Below are positions 33,978 to 46,775 of a stretch of DNA of 64,000 nucleotides, one piece after another. Position 1 is the first letter of the stretch. Each line of letters begins with the position of its first letter. A program made the translations under genes and the position numbers. Location: contig JBDOQK010000016.1 in the NCBI GenBank assembly GCA_040437565.1, positions 248,001-312,000 on the forward strand, written 5' to 3'. The notes under the pieces were generated by a model. It was not told where the DNA came from. It did no database searches and worked only from the letters and a program-made list of their open reading frames with translations. This DNA is from Albugo candida. Its lineage: Eukaryota > Oomycota > Peronosporomycetes > Albuginales.

Positions 33978-36900
33978 GGTTATGAGCCCAACGTCTATGG
34001 AACAAGTTGCTCGAGATCAAGCACAAGCTCCAGTCGCAACTCACACCGACAACGTTGGAGCCAGTACGGTTTCAAGTGCGGATGAGAACATGGAAAGGAT
34101 GCTAGATATGGTCGCTGAACTGAAAGTTGACATTGAAGCTTGCCTCACCAGGCTTGGAGCTCGAAGATTCGAGGATGACCAAGCTTCTGTCGTGTCCACC
34201 GGCAGCAGCACTTTTCGCGCTTATGCGGAGACGCACGCGGGACTTAGCCGGGATAGGACGATATCCTCGCTTGAAGACGAGTTGATAAGGAGTCCAGCGC
34301 GACATCACTATGCAAGACAGGGGCATCACCGATTGCGTGAGGAAGGTCGCAGACAAGGAGCACCCATACAGCCGCCAACGGGTCCATCATACAGGCCAGT
34401 GCCAGCACCGTCGTACTTTGAATCGCAAATATCCCTGCAGATAAGGGACCTGAAGCTCGCCATCGAAAATGTCGACGGCAATGAGGTGTACCCAGGCCTC
34501 GAGTCAGGTTTTGGACCGTGGGGGAATCGGTTTCTGAGGCAGGTCCAGATCGCTGAAGACCTCAGTGGGTGCATGTGGACTGAAGAAATATAGCTGGATA
34601 TTCTCGGTCGACATCTGTCCGGTAAAGCTGGACAGCACTTTCACAGCCAGGTGGGCATCTGGTACGAGGAGAAAACCCAAGTTTGGTACTCAATGGACCG
34701 ACTGGACACCAAGTTCGGTCCTTGAATTTCGAAGTCACAAGCGTTCAAGCTCTTCGCATCGAAGAAAAAGGAGACTATATCGTTGAATGATCACATGCTG
34801 TACCTGATGGCTTTGAGTGATGCTGTCGGTGGTGCTCACGACCAAGTTCTCGAAAAGATTGCAAGTTCGCCAGCTCTTCGAGTGACTTTCAGGGCGTGCT
34901 ATTGGCACGACTAAATTCTCAGCGTGAAGATTACTTACGACATGCAGAGGAACTGGTCCATCTTGCGCAGCTAAATGATCCAAGAATTCGCCTGGGAAGG
35001 AAGACGACGAGGGCCGCTGTTTAAAAGCACTAATGTTGGACGACTTAGAAAAGGTGAAGAGTGCCAAAGGAGATAACCAGGTGCCTGATTCAAGTGTGGA
35101 AAAGAAGATCATTACAAACGTGACTGCAAGCAAGAAGTCAAGAAAGATTTTGCACTGGTAGTTGCAGACAATGTCGACACCACATGCCAATGGATTTTGG
35201 ATAGTGGATCGAGTCGTCACCTGATGATGACAACATCACAACTTTACAATACAAAATAATGTGATGAAGAATGCCTGCTACAAAATGGAATAAGCCTGAA
35301 AATGCACTCCAAAGGAAACGCCGATTCTGTAGTACGCGTCGAGGGAGATCTTCTTCGCATAAACTAAGCGACGTCTACTACTGGGCAGATATTTCGTGGA
35401 ATATGCTTTCGTTTGAAAGAATCGAAGAAAGAAGTTATGACCTTCGTTATGATGGACGCACGCACTCGATGGTCCGACGCAGCGACGGTTTCAAGATCTT
35501 CGACGTTGACAAAGACAACAATAACGTATTGATGGTACGTGTTCTGACCGAGGATGTAGTTGGACTTGGTGCCAGGAAAGCTGAAGACTGCATATTAGCA
35601 GCTCTCGCTGAATCCGTCAATACAACAATCCCCGATTCACAAGCGGGAAGTCAACTGGATTGTCACTTGCGATTTGCACATCTGGCTTATGAAACCATTG
35701 AGAGGATGGCAAACGACCCAGAGAGCGGCATAATTCTTACGAATAAAGAAAGGCCAGCGTTCATAACATGCGCGCAGGGCAAGCAGACTCGCAATAAACA
35801 GTCGATTAAAGACACTGGAATGAATGCTCCTATCGACCGAGTAGGTGGCATTATCTGTAGCGATATCAAGGGTCCAATCAATCCAATCGACAGATGGGTA
35901 AACAGTAACTTATTGATTTCGTGATCACAAAAGCAACTACTGCCGTGTGTTTTCTGGCAAAAACGAAGGACAAGGCGACCAAGTCATTCGAGAACTTTCT
36001 CGTATACTTTGAGAAGCGCTTTAGCTGTAGGATTCACTGCCTACGCACCGATGATAGAGGCGAGTACAGGGTCGTCGACCCGTTATGTGAAAAATCCGGT
36101 GTGCGACGTCAGGTATCGGAAGCGGGGAATCAAGCTTCAAACGGGAAGGCGGAGCGTCTACATGAAACAGTAATGAACATGTTGCACTCCATGATTTTTG
36201 AATCGGGGCTGCCATTTATTTTTTTGGGGAACGCTGCAGAAAATGCGTCCTACATTCTCAACCGCAGCCCGACGCGGGAAAATGAGAATCGTGCTCCGCC
36301 GATCAAAGTTCTGACGGGTTCCATCCCAAAGCTGACGGATATTGTTTTTTTTTGCTCCCCGTTCACCGCAATCCGGAACCCGAAACACCAGACCCTAGAT
36401 CGACGTGGAGAGAAAGGATTGCAAGAGCGACGAAATGAAAAGGTACAAGTTGAAGTTTACCAAGGATCTCGTGGTGCGAACAACGCAACATGTCAGAGAT
36501 ATAAAAATCCTCAGCGAGGATGCAAGAGCGCAACTTGTTCGTCAAATAAATGAAAACAACGCGGAATGAGCTAACAATATAAAGACCTCTGATTCCATTG
36601 ACATGATTGTCGAATAAGCATATGAGGTGGACGCGCTATGTGACATACGGACAGAAACAACCAGCCATCTTGCATAACGGGAGGAGCTGCGAGTGGTAAC
36701 GAGAAACTTCAAGAAGCGCGGCAAGTGTGGCAGAAGAAGAAGAAGTAATCTGAACAAGATACAGTCAATCAGCCAGAATGAACATGAGGACGAGATATAA
36801 TGGAACAAAGATCCCGCCAGGTGAGATTATAGGTGCTGTTCATCATGCGGATCCGAAGAGTTGGAGAGAAGCCATGAACAGTGACAAGTTTGTGGAGTGG

Positions 36901-37384
36901 GAAGGCACTGCTGAGTCGGAGAAAGATTCTCTAATGGCCAATGACACGTGGGAGATGATATTGCGCACGGATGAAATTCTTCCTCTTCACGCAAACTGGG
37001 TGTTCAAGACAAAAATAGATGCTAGTGGAAACGTCGAGCGCTACAAAGCACACATGTGGCATGCGGGAATGAACAGTTCTTTGGTAAAAACTATACACTA
37101 ACATCCACCGCCGTTATGGACATGACGACTGGGAAGGTTATCCTTGCACTATACGAGATGTGAGGTGTACCGGTGCGTCATGGGAACGTGCCTAATGCGT
37201 ATGTCAAGGCCTCCACTGAACCGGATCTGGACAGTTACCTATACGTTCCACAAGGAATGAAAGTGAGTGAGAAGGAGCTACAGCGTATGGCGCTCAGCAC
37301 ACGAAACAAGTGGTGCTTCGAATACAGCGCAGCCTATATGGATTAAAACAACCTGGAAGACTCTGGGCGCAGCTTCTACATGCA
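33747..37384 (+). mobile_element. Ty1/copia element, 5' half (LTR, gag, protease, integrase, part of RT)
   Basis: Starts with a 231-bp LTR and a presumed primer site, then gag (ATG 33982), a zinc-knuckle remnant near 35100 (its first Cys codon is now TGA), protease active site DSGSSRHL (about 35200), GAG-pre-integrase with the paired His/Cys pattern, integrase (35921-36400) and the beginning of reverse transcriptase (36778 on) up to the SLYGLKQPGRLW block. Stops and frameshifts are numerous, so it is inactive. The sequence leaves copia abruptly near 37384 and becomes LINE. The missing 3' half is found inverted at 43607-44970. Confidence 0.85.
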
Positions 37385-39874
37385 TAACTATTTTCTGACT
37401 CTGCACAAGCTCTTAACTCTGTCTACGTACCCGACCGATATTTGGTTGTTCGTATGGCGATTCTTGGAGCTCCAGTATATATCCATAAAGTTTATGCTAC
37501 GGTGAATCCAGCGGAACGCAAAACATTTTTCGATCAACTTCCAACGGGACCTTTTGAACACAGCGCGACGCACATCGTTTGTGGCGATTTGAACACAGCC
37601 TTGTGTCCCAGTTTGGATTGCTCCAGTGGTGTACATAGGCACAAGACAAGTCGCCTCTCATGTTTGGAATGGCTTTCCAACTTGGCTGTGCTGGATGTTT
37701 GGCGTCAACATCATCCTGAAGCATGTATCTTTACTGGCCCCCAACCCAGAAAAAACTGGCTGGATTACATCCTTTCGTCGGAACCTCTTTTCCAGTCAGT
37801 TTACAAGGAGTCCAGTTACGTTTCACTCCCACGGACGGGTGATCATCTGGCTCATGTTGTAAAGTTCGCGAATCCATCTCAGCTCCAAGGTCGTGGTTAT
37901 TGGAAATGTCCTTTATCATTATTCGACTATCCAGTAATCAAAGAAGCGATCGAGGAGGAGGCGGATCGTATCTTAACAAAACTTCGTGTTTCTTCTCATN
38001 NNNNNNNNNNNNNNNNNNNNNNNNNNNNNNNNNNNNNNNNNNNNNNNNNNNNNNNNNNNNNNNNNNNNNNNNNNNNNNNNNNNNNNNNNNNNNNNNNNNA
38101 TTCCGTCAGTGGTTTCGTCGGGCCAGAACAGTTCGTGGAAGATTACTGGTGGCACAAACTATGGTTTATCACGTTTATGGCACTTTACAACTCATTTGAA
38201 CATTCCGCAATATATACTTCGCCGGTGGCAGTCGACGCTTAATCGATTTGTTTTGAGGCGGAAGTATAAGCGAGAACTGAAGAAACAACGCTTTCGGTTT
38301 TTACAACAATTTCTATTGAATTCCAGAACAGCTTTACCCAGCAACTGGACACTTACTGGATTGGGGATCACTCGATGCATCTAGCCCGATTTTGGGCCAT
38401 ATCGATCACTCGATATGCTCTCGATATCACCACGTCGGCATAGCACTATGGTGCATTGGAATATAGCGTCATCATGGTGGCAGACATGTATTTGGTTTCA
38501 CCAAAGTCGGTGAGATCTTACCAGCAACGACCTATCACAGCAAGAGAGATTTTCCACGCTGTTGGATGCCCCCCTATGGTTTCATATCGACCCTCGGCTT
38601 CACTTTGAGAAGAGGCAACGGTCAACAAGTGTCTCTGCTCATCGACGATGTTTGGCAATAGTACCCGAACCAGCGAGCAGCCTTCGGATGCGCTTCGCTC
38701 AAGTATTTCACAACCGGTCCCTACGCGACTTGTTTGGTGGAAGAACGGACTGTTTCGCCTCTGATCTCGAATTCATTTTGCGTTATAGTACAACGGAGGT
38801 TGGGAAGCCGTCCGATCAGTCTCAATCGAAGTTTTTACGCCGGTTGTACTTCGAAGCAACGAAAATTCTTCGAAGAGCTCAACCAGTTGGAGTATTATAC
38901 TGTCCCGAAAGGGAAATAACACGGGCATTTCCGGCTCACTTTGGCATTCAACTTTCGGACAGAAAGTTTTTCTTTCCGCTGATTCCTCGGAACCAACTGT
39001 ATCGCGTCGTGGGGAAGGCACCGCCACCGGATAAATCACACCCACTGTTGCTTCACGTATCAGAACGTGATCGAAGTGGGACGTCAACATGGGTGAAAGA
39101 TTTTTACAAGTTATTCAAACGTCTTCGCAGACGTTTGCTACCGATCTATTCAGATGTCCAGTTCCGACTATCTTTCTGTATCCTACCAGTTCGAGCACGA
39201 TTTTGATTTTTACAACAATCACATCCAGAAATCATCCTTGCACTCAGAAGCAGTGTGGTGATGTCGAAAGTTACCAGAATTGTTTTCTCGATTGCAGCAG
39301 GACAAGTCCAATTTGAGAGGGGCTCTTTCCGTCGTGAAATTTTTTCTTCTCTGTTCGATCACGATGGTCACACATCGCGTGTGCACGGATTCCTTCACTT
39401 CGTGATGCGTGGAAACCTTTTAGAGTGGTGCTGGAGGATCTCTGGTTTACATTAGTCGCGGTCGCGATTCATTTTATTTCGCACGGATCGGAATCGCAGA
39501 CTTTTGCTCACGGCACTTCAACACCTACTGCACCTGCTGTTTCGGTGATTTATAGCACCCTGAGTGACCATATTCAATATTTTCAACGGCAGTGCTATGC
39601 TACGGAGCATCTAAAGCACTTGACAAAAGGGTTAGTCATATCAACATACTGCTTCAGCACGGAAATATTTCTCTGCACGGCCCGATCTTCTTCACCTTCG
39701 GCGACGCTAAGAATTTTCAGTCGCTCATGAGAAGCGTTTCTCTTCAACACACCTTATTTCCACTCCGCTGAAGTTCGGTTTGGATTTAAACTTGCATTTA
39801 ATTTTGTTTATTATTGTAGTTAGGCATTAGATCAATCATTTACGTCTACTTCCAGTAATATAGACAACTTCAAC
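37385..39874 (+). mobile_element. LINE B: 3' portion of a tRNA-associated LINE
   Basis: Begins in the middle of an AP-endonuclease domain (VRMAILGAPVYIHKVYATV, HIVCGDLNT, SRLSCLEWLS, PRTGDHLAHVV at 37430-37860). A 100-N gap (38000-38099) hides most of the reverse transcriptase. The rest is the LINE C-terminal region (38100-39730). It ends with the family's fixed 3' tail, TTATTGTAGTTAGGCATTAG ... GACAACTTCAAC at 39874, with no poly-A. The endonuclease N-terminus is missing here and is found inverted at 44971-45290. Confidence 0.75.
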
Positions 39875-39889
39875 TAGGCCACAAGGACA
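39875..39889 (-). repeat. 15-bp tRNA-Arg-derived target-site copy between LINE B and LINE C
   Basis: TAGGCCACAAGGACA is the reverse complement of the first bases of the tRNA-Arg(CCG) gene at 48685 plus one upstream base. It sits exactly between the 3' tail of LINE B (…CTTCAAC) and the 5' end of LINE C (GACTTCTCAATTTGCC…). Confidence 0.85.
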
Positions 39890-42790
39890 GACTTCTCAAT
39901 TTGCCGAGTAGTACGTACCTCTCAAAAAACAGCAACACCGCCTTTCTGGTTAACCACTGAACTTTCAACCCTTTCCTGTCGAAGACAAATCGTTTTTATC
40001 GACATTTCCAGCTTACCGATCGTGACATCGCCAGATGTTGATAACAGGTCTCCGCGCAACTTGTCCGCTAGTGACTCGAGGGTCTGCCCTCCCCTCGCCT
40101 ATACCGTCAGACCCTTCCCCGTTTGAAGTGGTTATTGGCCAATCAGAGGCCGATATGGATGACGCCTTACCGTCAGCACCTTGGGAACCGGTTGAGCAAA
40201 CAAAGAAAACCGGAAATCGGCCAAGTCTCGCCGATATCTTGAAAGGGCACGAAGAGCTTCGAAAGGATTGGGTTCGAACGTAGGCCCAATTTAAGGTCGA
40301 AATACTGAAACCGTTGGCAGCGGATCTTCTTGCTATCGAACAACTATTTAAGGGCGGACGGCCGAGTTGGGAGGTTTTGTCTGCTAGCCTGGAAGCAGCG
40401 AACCGTTCTCAATATCCGTATCCAAGTATGCAATCTTCTTTGAAATGGGTCAAGATCTGATTCGGACACCACCGGCCCGAATGCTACGTTCCTTTGCTCA
40501 GGATCAAGCCAATGCAGTTCTCATAAGACTCTTTGAACAAAAGAAATTCGGCCATTTGGCAAAGTTACCTAGGGTAATTTGCGGTCTTTGGTCACAAGTG
40601 AAGAAGTGTGACAGAAGCTGGCACAAAAAAAGGTCACAATACCGGGCAACTAGTATTTACTTCGAGCATATGATATGTTCGGGTCCAATTCTTTCCTGGA
40701 AATCTTCTCATTAAACCGAAAATTTGTCCATCGAGCATCGCATAGGCATTGTATTCGTTAGGATGCAACATACTCTATGCTCATTATCGTGAAGAAGTGG
40801 CTTCACAGAGCATAGCAGTGTCGACGTGGTGAGTGTATATCCACTCTACAGTCCCGCTGGTCGTGTGAGGAAAAGTCTTCGAGAAAATATCGAGGGGAGT
40901 TACAATCTTGCTCGTAGAAAAGGAGCTCAACTCTCTTATGAACGATTACGTATGGAGCAGCGCAGTCCGTACTGCTTACAATTGTCCGTGACAACTTTGG
41001 ATTCGCCCAAAGCGATAAAAGCCAAAGCGGTGAGTAAACAGCCGCCGCAAGCAAAAGCTAAGAAGAAATTAGCACCAATACACCTTTGAAACGTTCTGAA
41101 GATGTCTTTATGGAAGACAAAGACATTTCTACTCCGTGGAAAACATTTCCGGTGAAAACGGGCTTTCTATACTTCTCCACTGACTCATCCCTCCTTTTTG
41201 ACGAAACAAAAGAAGTAGACGTCCCTGGAACACCGGAACAACATGAACCGCAAAAGAAGGCTACTTATCACCCAAATCCCTGTTTTTGGAAGCTTTTTCT
41301 CCCACGTAACAAACGTAATCGTTCGCTCGATATTTTACAAAAGCGTGGATAGGAAGGCTCCACGTCAAAAGCTGGAAGGCCTTGCTACGAGTTATTATTT
41401 TGACGTCCTTCAAACTATCGACATGGAGTACGCCAAAAGCTATGTAACAAACCACTCGGAGCATGGAAGACGATTTCAAATCGTCCCTCCACTGTAGTGG
41501 CGAGCAAAGCAGTCGCAAGTCCAAGCAGGCTACTCATTTTTCTTCACCGAAAATGTGTCGACGGCAGTGGCTTCCATCAAATCAGACATGCTCCTACGGG
41601 AGGATTTGCACGTATCCAAAGCAGAAAAACACCTGGATTTTACCCCCAATGATGATAATATTCTTAAATTTGCTTCCAAACACCCGATTGCGCTGTACTG
41701 ACTGCTTAATCGGAGTGTGAGGGCCAATGATCCCAAGTTGGCCGAACTAGTGTAGGTAAGCAGAATCAATCTCGTTCTTGCAGCTTCGGATCCATGTTCA
41801 GAGACACCATTTATCATCAATTGGTCCAAGAAAATGGGGGGGAGGGAATTCCTACAAATCGGGAAGATATGTTCGATTCAGTCGCGCAATGGTGGAAAGA
41901 TTCCTCCAAATCGACGACGTGCTCCGAGTGCGCAACTCTCGCTATCTTTGAGCTAATGCTCCTATGCACAGCTCCAACGATGTTCAAGAATGACCATTGG
42001 ATTCAACACAGTGATAGTTAGGCCGTCATTCGGATTTTTGTGCATCACTGCAGATTGCTTGACGCGGATAATTTGCTTCGGGTCTTGCGCTCTCCATTGG
42101 GAACGCTCTGCCTAAGCGAATGGTTTTACGCACAATGAGAAATCCCACTTTTTGGCGACATGGAAGTTCTTCAATTATCGAAGCTCTACTTCTTTTAGGA
42201 TGCATCTATTTTGCAACTGAGAGAAGTGGAGGGAACAACAGCTAGTCGCTGGTGCTCTTTTAGTTCAGTATTAGGGGAAGCTCATAGGAGACCATCTCGT
42301 GGAAGAACAAGACCATTCTTTCCGTTTATATGAACGGAATTATAAAGAATTGCCACCTTTTGATACAGCACATGCTATCGAACTACGCCATTTGTTGCGT
42401 ACAAGAAACTCAATTTCGCGACCGTCAACACCTAGAGACTTTTCAGTTTCACTTGGCTTCCAAATTCAAACATCATCTTTTTCTCAGTCATTCGAATAGT
42501 CTTCACTCTCAACCCCATTCGGGAAAGAGTAAACGGAGTATTGAAAATTATTCGCTCCCCAGTGATAGCACAATTGAACATGAAAGATGCTCCCAACGTG
42601 GTCGGGATGAGAAGAATGGATCCCAAGTGCAGAGTTACTCTATCCATGATTGTGCCATGTGATCGCACTCGAGAAAAAGATCTTGATCGGATTCACTGCG
42701 CCACACAAAGGCTGCGTGAACAATATAATGTAGTTCTAAATATCCGTGAGGCCAGACGAGACTACAGTTCTTCGAAAGTGGTATGACACA
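39890..42790 (+). mobile_element. LINE C: degenerate, ORF1 and endonuclease start
   Basis: Starts with the family 5' end (ACTTCTCAATTTGCC). ORF1 remnants in shifting frames include GQSEADMDDALPSAP, RPSLADILKGHEELRKD and LAADLLAIEQLF (40020-40330), then weaker pieces to about 42000. The AP-endonuclease N-terminus appears at 42320-42520 (NGIIKNCHLL, YAICCVQETQFRDRQHLETF). Stops are frequent. The 3' part is not clearly recognisable beyond about 42790. Confidence 0.65.
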
Positions 42791-43606
42791 TTCCGAAGAT
42801 GCCGTTGTGTAGCCATAAATGTTCGAACTGGGTATGTATCTGTTGCGTCCGTTCTCTCCCATGATGACCTATGTGTTGACAATGGTTGGTCCGGGAGGCT
42901 TACATACGATACATGAGAGTTGAGAGCGTGGAATAGATGGGAACATGCTTACTCTACTGCTTCGTACTCCCACATAAAACGATCTGCCACGTTCATTTCG
43001 TTCAATCCAAGTGATGAGACAAATCGTCTAGTGGATACGCTGTAGTATCTGAGTGACTTCAGTGCAAGGGCGACTCAGTGACTTTCTTTCAGCCATATCC
43101 GATGTACACAGATCTTTGTCGATGTAATATATGTCGACGAAAGCTTCTTCCGTTGGCCATGTGTCGTAGTCTCGAAAAATGTCTTGAAGGCTTCAAAGCT
43201 CGAAAGCTGTAGCGGAAAAATCTCCACTAAAAATTATGCGATATGGTTCGTTCATCATGACAAGATTGTACCAAAACATGTGCGTTCTCTGTTTACAAGT
43301 AGAAGCTTCATAATGTAATTCTTGGTTGCAGTGGAGCCACATCGGTTATTTATGTAGTAGTTACGGCGTCGTAGAATATTCAAATCTGTAATTGTTATGC
43401 TCCAATCCATCTAATGCCACATTATGAATGCGTGTTTCCACCAAAAAGATTTGCTCTACCATTGTACCATTTTGCCATATCGACGGGGTGCGCTGCTGAA
43501 TATATTCATCGGCTTGTGTGGCTTAACGGAAGGTTGATAAGTCAATGCGCAGGAAAAATCGTCGTCGCATCGGATGCGAACTGCTGGAGAAATTGGATGT
43601 TGTAGC
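42791..43606. mobile_element. Decayed retroelement sequence, probable continuation of LINE A
   Basis: No intact ORF. Next to the inverted 3' LTR, the minus strand at 43600-43410 reads as sequence that would follow LINE A if the inversion were undone. The five bases 43602-43606 are GCTAC on the minus strand and match the target copy at 33742-33746. Confidence 0.45.
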
Positions 43607-43838
43607 TGTCGTAAACACCGCAGGGAATAGGAAGTGCCTTTACTGAAGGGAGGAAAAAATAGAAGCAAGAATATTATTCATGACTGTTAATTTCTCTTCC
43701 TACGGCCTTTATTGGTTACGAAACCACCGCATCGGGACAGTACATAGCGAAAGATATACGAGACCACTATTTAGATCCTGGGATCGTTTTCACAAAACGT
43801 CCGACGGATCGCAAGTGTGAAGTCGTTACTTTCCAACA
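43607..43838 (-). repeat. 3' LTR of the copia element (inverted)
   Basis: 232 bp with intact TG…CA ends on the minus strand, similar along its length to the LTR at 33747-33977. It is followed, in element sense, by GCTAC, the same 5-bp target copy that precedes the 5' LTR. Confidence 0.85.
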
Positions 43839-44970
43839 CTCCTTCCTCACGGCGCCGTTTTTTTGTTACCTCAATTCATGTCCTGATTCTTGCTAGTTTC
43901 GCGTATCAGCAACATAGTCCCATCAATAGTTGTAGTCGAATAGCGCTAAATGACTTCGTGACCAAGTCAGCTACCATCTCTTCGGTGGGCACATAACATA
44001 GCTTTACGATGCCCTTTTTAGCACAATCTTTGATGAACTTGAACTTAATGTCGATGTGCTTGGATCGCGTCGAGCTTTCTTCGTTTTCCATCTGTCGGAT
44101 AACTGCTTGGCTGACTATCTCCATCTGCATAGGTCATTGCACGTTTATCCCCAGTTCAACAATTAGCTCGCGTAATCCTAGGAGCTCTTGATCGGCATGT
44201 GAAGCCGAGTGAACTCGGCTTCCATAGTCGATAGCGATACTGATACTTGCTTCCGGCATGTCCAGCCTACTATCATGATACCCACACGAAAGATCGCTCC
44301 GCTTACCGACTTGCGGCTAATCTTGTCCCCTGCAAAGTCCGCATCGCATACGCTTGAAAGTTGCACAGTAGTGATTTGCTAAGCCTGTTTCTGTCCAAGC
44401 TGAAACTTGACGTTCTTGGTTCCTTTGAAAACCTGGCAATTATTTTGCTCGTGTTTCATTCGCTTACCGTAGGAGCATGGGCCCGACGCGTAGCTCGCTG
44501 CACCGCATACGCAATGTCCGGTCGTGTGCATCGAGCCAACCATAAAAGTGATCCCACGATTGACTGAAGTTGTTTTAGTGATGCTGATCCGACTGGCCCA
44601 TCCACGGGCAGGATCGGGTCGGCTTCCCACATGTCAGTATCATGATCGAGCCCTATGGGTGTCATCACGTGTTGTGCATCTTGTAGGCCGAACTTCGAAT
44701 TGTAGCTCATCTATCATTTTGTTCTTGGTCAATTCTATAACCAAATTCCGGGGAATGAGTCGGTCGCATTCCTAGAAACTTGCTTACGACGCCCAAGGCC
44801 TTGATCTGGAGCGCTACCAATTGTTTAAACACATAATCCACTCATGTCCCGGTCACCAGAAAATCGTCAACATATACTCCGACGACAGCCTTTCCATCGT
44901 GATCTCTTTTATAGTAGAGGCACGAGTCTGCGACACATTGTACGAATCCGATACGAACCAGGAAAATCTT
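43607..44970 (-). mobile_element. Ty1/copia element, 3' half, inverted (RT end, RNase H, LTR)
   Basis: Read on the minus strand: reverse transcriptase from just before the catalytic YVDD (about 44860), the end of RT (44710-44460), RNase H with DADFAGDK, SVSGAI and SLSTMEAEFT (44360-44180), SKHIDIKFKFI (about 44050), and then the 3' LTR. It starts at exactly the RT position where the plus-strand half stops at 37384, and the reading frame stays open across that predicted junction. The two halves are therefore probably one insertion. Confidence 0.85.
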
Positions 44971-46760
44971 GACGAATAATTGTCATAACCCCGTTTACTC
45001 GTTCCCTAACGGGATGAGAGGGAAGACTATTCGAGTCACTGACAAAAAGATGATGTCGGAATTTGGAAGCCAAGTGAAACTGAAAAGTCTCCAGGTGGTG
45101 ACGGTCGCGAAAATGAGTTTCTTGTACGCAACAAATAGCGTATTTCGATGTGTGTGTTGTATCAATAGATGACCATTCTTATTGAATCCAATTGTATTTA
45201 CGGAAAGAATGGTTTCATTTGTCCACGAAAGAATGTCCGTTGAGCTGCCCTTAGTATTGAACTGAAAGGGGTCCAACGACGAGTTTTTTAACTCCGTCTT
45301 CCTCCTTCAGCTGTAGTATGGAAGCTTCGTCGGTAAGAAGAAGGGTCGACGACTGTAACTGCACCAAGTCATCGAAAATTGNNNNNNNNNNNNNNNNNNN
45401 NNNNNNNNNNNNNNNNNNNNNNNNNNNNNNNNNNNNNNNNNNNNNNNNNNNNNNNNNNNNNNNNNNNNNNNNNNNNNNNNNAGTAGCTGTTACCGAGAAT
45501 CCTTACTTTTTCATTGGCCAATCTCTGGCAGACTTCCTCTTCGGTAAAAAGTAGTCTCAAATTACCACCAGGTAATTTTGCCAATTGGCCAATTTTTCCA
45601 GTTTCAAAAAGCTCGTCGACTATCACATTACCATGATCTCGAACAACTTCTCAATTTGCCGGCTACTAAGTAACCCGCCAATTTAGTAAAACAACTCGAA
45701 AAACAACCTTTATCAACTCCTTCTTCTCGAAAACAATGGTTCAAGTCGACATATCGACACAACCAAGGGTGCTAGCGTCCACTTGTAGTGACGTGGCAAC
45801 CCTCATGAGTCACCCTGTTTTGGGTGATTGTATGATTGTTGATCAGTCATCACCCCTGTGTGATGACGTGGAAAGTACCCCCACCCCCAGNNNNNNNNNN
45901 NNNNNNNNNNNNNNNNNNNNNNNNNNNNNNNNNNNNNNNNNNNNNNNNNNNNNNNNNNNNNNNNNNNNNNNNNNNNNNNNNNNNNNNNNNATAGCCTAGG
46001 CAACTAGAGAAGTCAGTTAGTCTAATTCTAGTAATATAGACACCTTCAACTGATCTCGAACAAAAGATTGCAAAATGTGCGCTGGTGGGGTTCGAACCAG
46101 CGCTTGTCCAGTCTCCAAAACAACCGAGAATTTGGCGCTCGGTAATACGAAAGGTTTGGCTACAGTTAAGTGAGCAGACAAAACCTCCCAACTTGGACGG
46201 CCCTCTTCGAACAGCTTTTCAATTGTGCGTAGATCCGACGCTAAAAGCTTGGGCATTTCAACCTTCCAGGTTGCTTTTTGAGCCGCTTTATCCTTGCGGA
46301 TTTCCTCATGACCCTTCAGAATATCAGCGAGACTTGGCCGATTACCGGTTTTCTTTCCTTGCTCAACCGGGCTCCGAGGTGCTGACGGCAACGCGTCATC
46401 CACCTCTATTGCGACCGGCTGATTGGCAGGAATCGGATTGGGAGAGAGAGGTGTCTCAATCTCCATATCGGCCTCTGATTGGCCAATTACCACATCAGCC
46501 GGTAAAGGGTTGGACGGGATAGGTGAGGACGTGGGCGCATCCTTTACAGGTAACGGGTCAATAACGGACGAGTTACGAAGAGACAAGTTACCCACATCCG
46601 GTGATGTAACGGACAAGTTGTTTGGATACGGGTGGTCAGCATCCGGTGAGGTGACGGTAGGAAGGCTTGAGATGTCGATAGAAACCATTATCTTCGACAG
46701 GGTAGAAAGTTTGCTGTATTCTATTTGGCAGGTACGTAAAAGCTGGCAAATAGAGAATTG
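44971..46760 (-). mobile_element. LINE D: 5' portion of a tRNA-associated LINE, with LINE E nested inside
   Basis: Read on the minus strand from its 5' end at 46760. ORF1 starts at ATG 46688 (MVSIDISSLPTVTSPD) and runs through RPSLADILKGHEEIRKD and ILQSFVRDQ to 46064, where LINE E interrupts it. ORF1 resumes at 45646 (DELFETGKIGQLAKLPGGNL), crosses a 100-N gap (45382-45481) and leads to an endonuclease N-terminus (45276-44971). The element stops abruptly at about 44970, where inverted copia begins. Its missing 3' part is LINE B. Confidence 0.75.
45634..46063 (+). mobile_element. LINE E inserted in LINE D, with 13-bp target-site duplication
   Basis: The element occupies 45647-46050 and begins CTTCTCAATTTGCCGGC. 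Its ORF1 starts at ATG 45736 (MVQVDISTQPRVLAS), a 100-N gap lies at 45891-45990, and the end is the common 3' tail …GACACCTTCAAC. TGATCTCGAACAA is present on both sides (45634-45646 and 46051-46063). This defines the true 5' and 3' ends of the LINE family. Confidence 0.85.
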
Positions 46761-46775
46761 TGTCCTTGTGGCCTA
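46761..46775 (+). repeat. 15-bp tRNA-Arg-derived target copy between LINE D and LINE G
   Basis: TGTCCTTGTGGCCTA equals bases -1 to 14 of the tRNA-Arg gene at 48685. It lies between the 5' end of LINE D and the 3' end of LINE G. Confidence 0.85.

Noticed and set aside
37388-37642. 84-aa minus-strand ORF at the inversion breakpoint
   Set aside because: It is antisense to the LINE endonuclease domain read on the plus strand.
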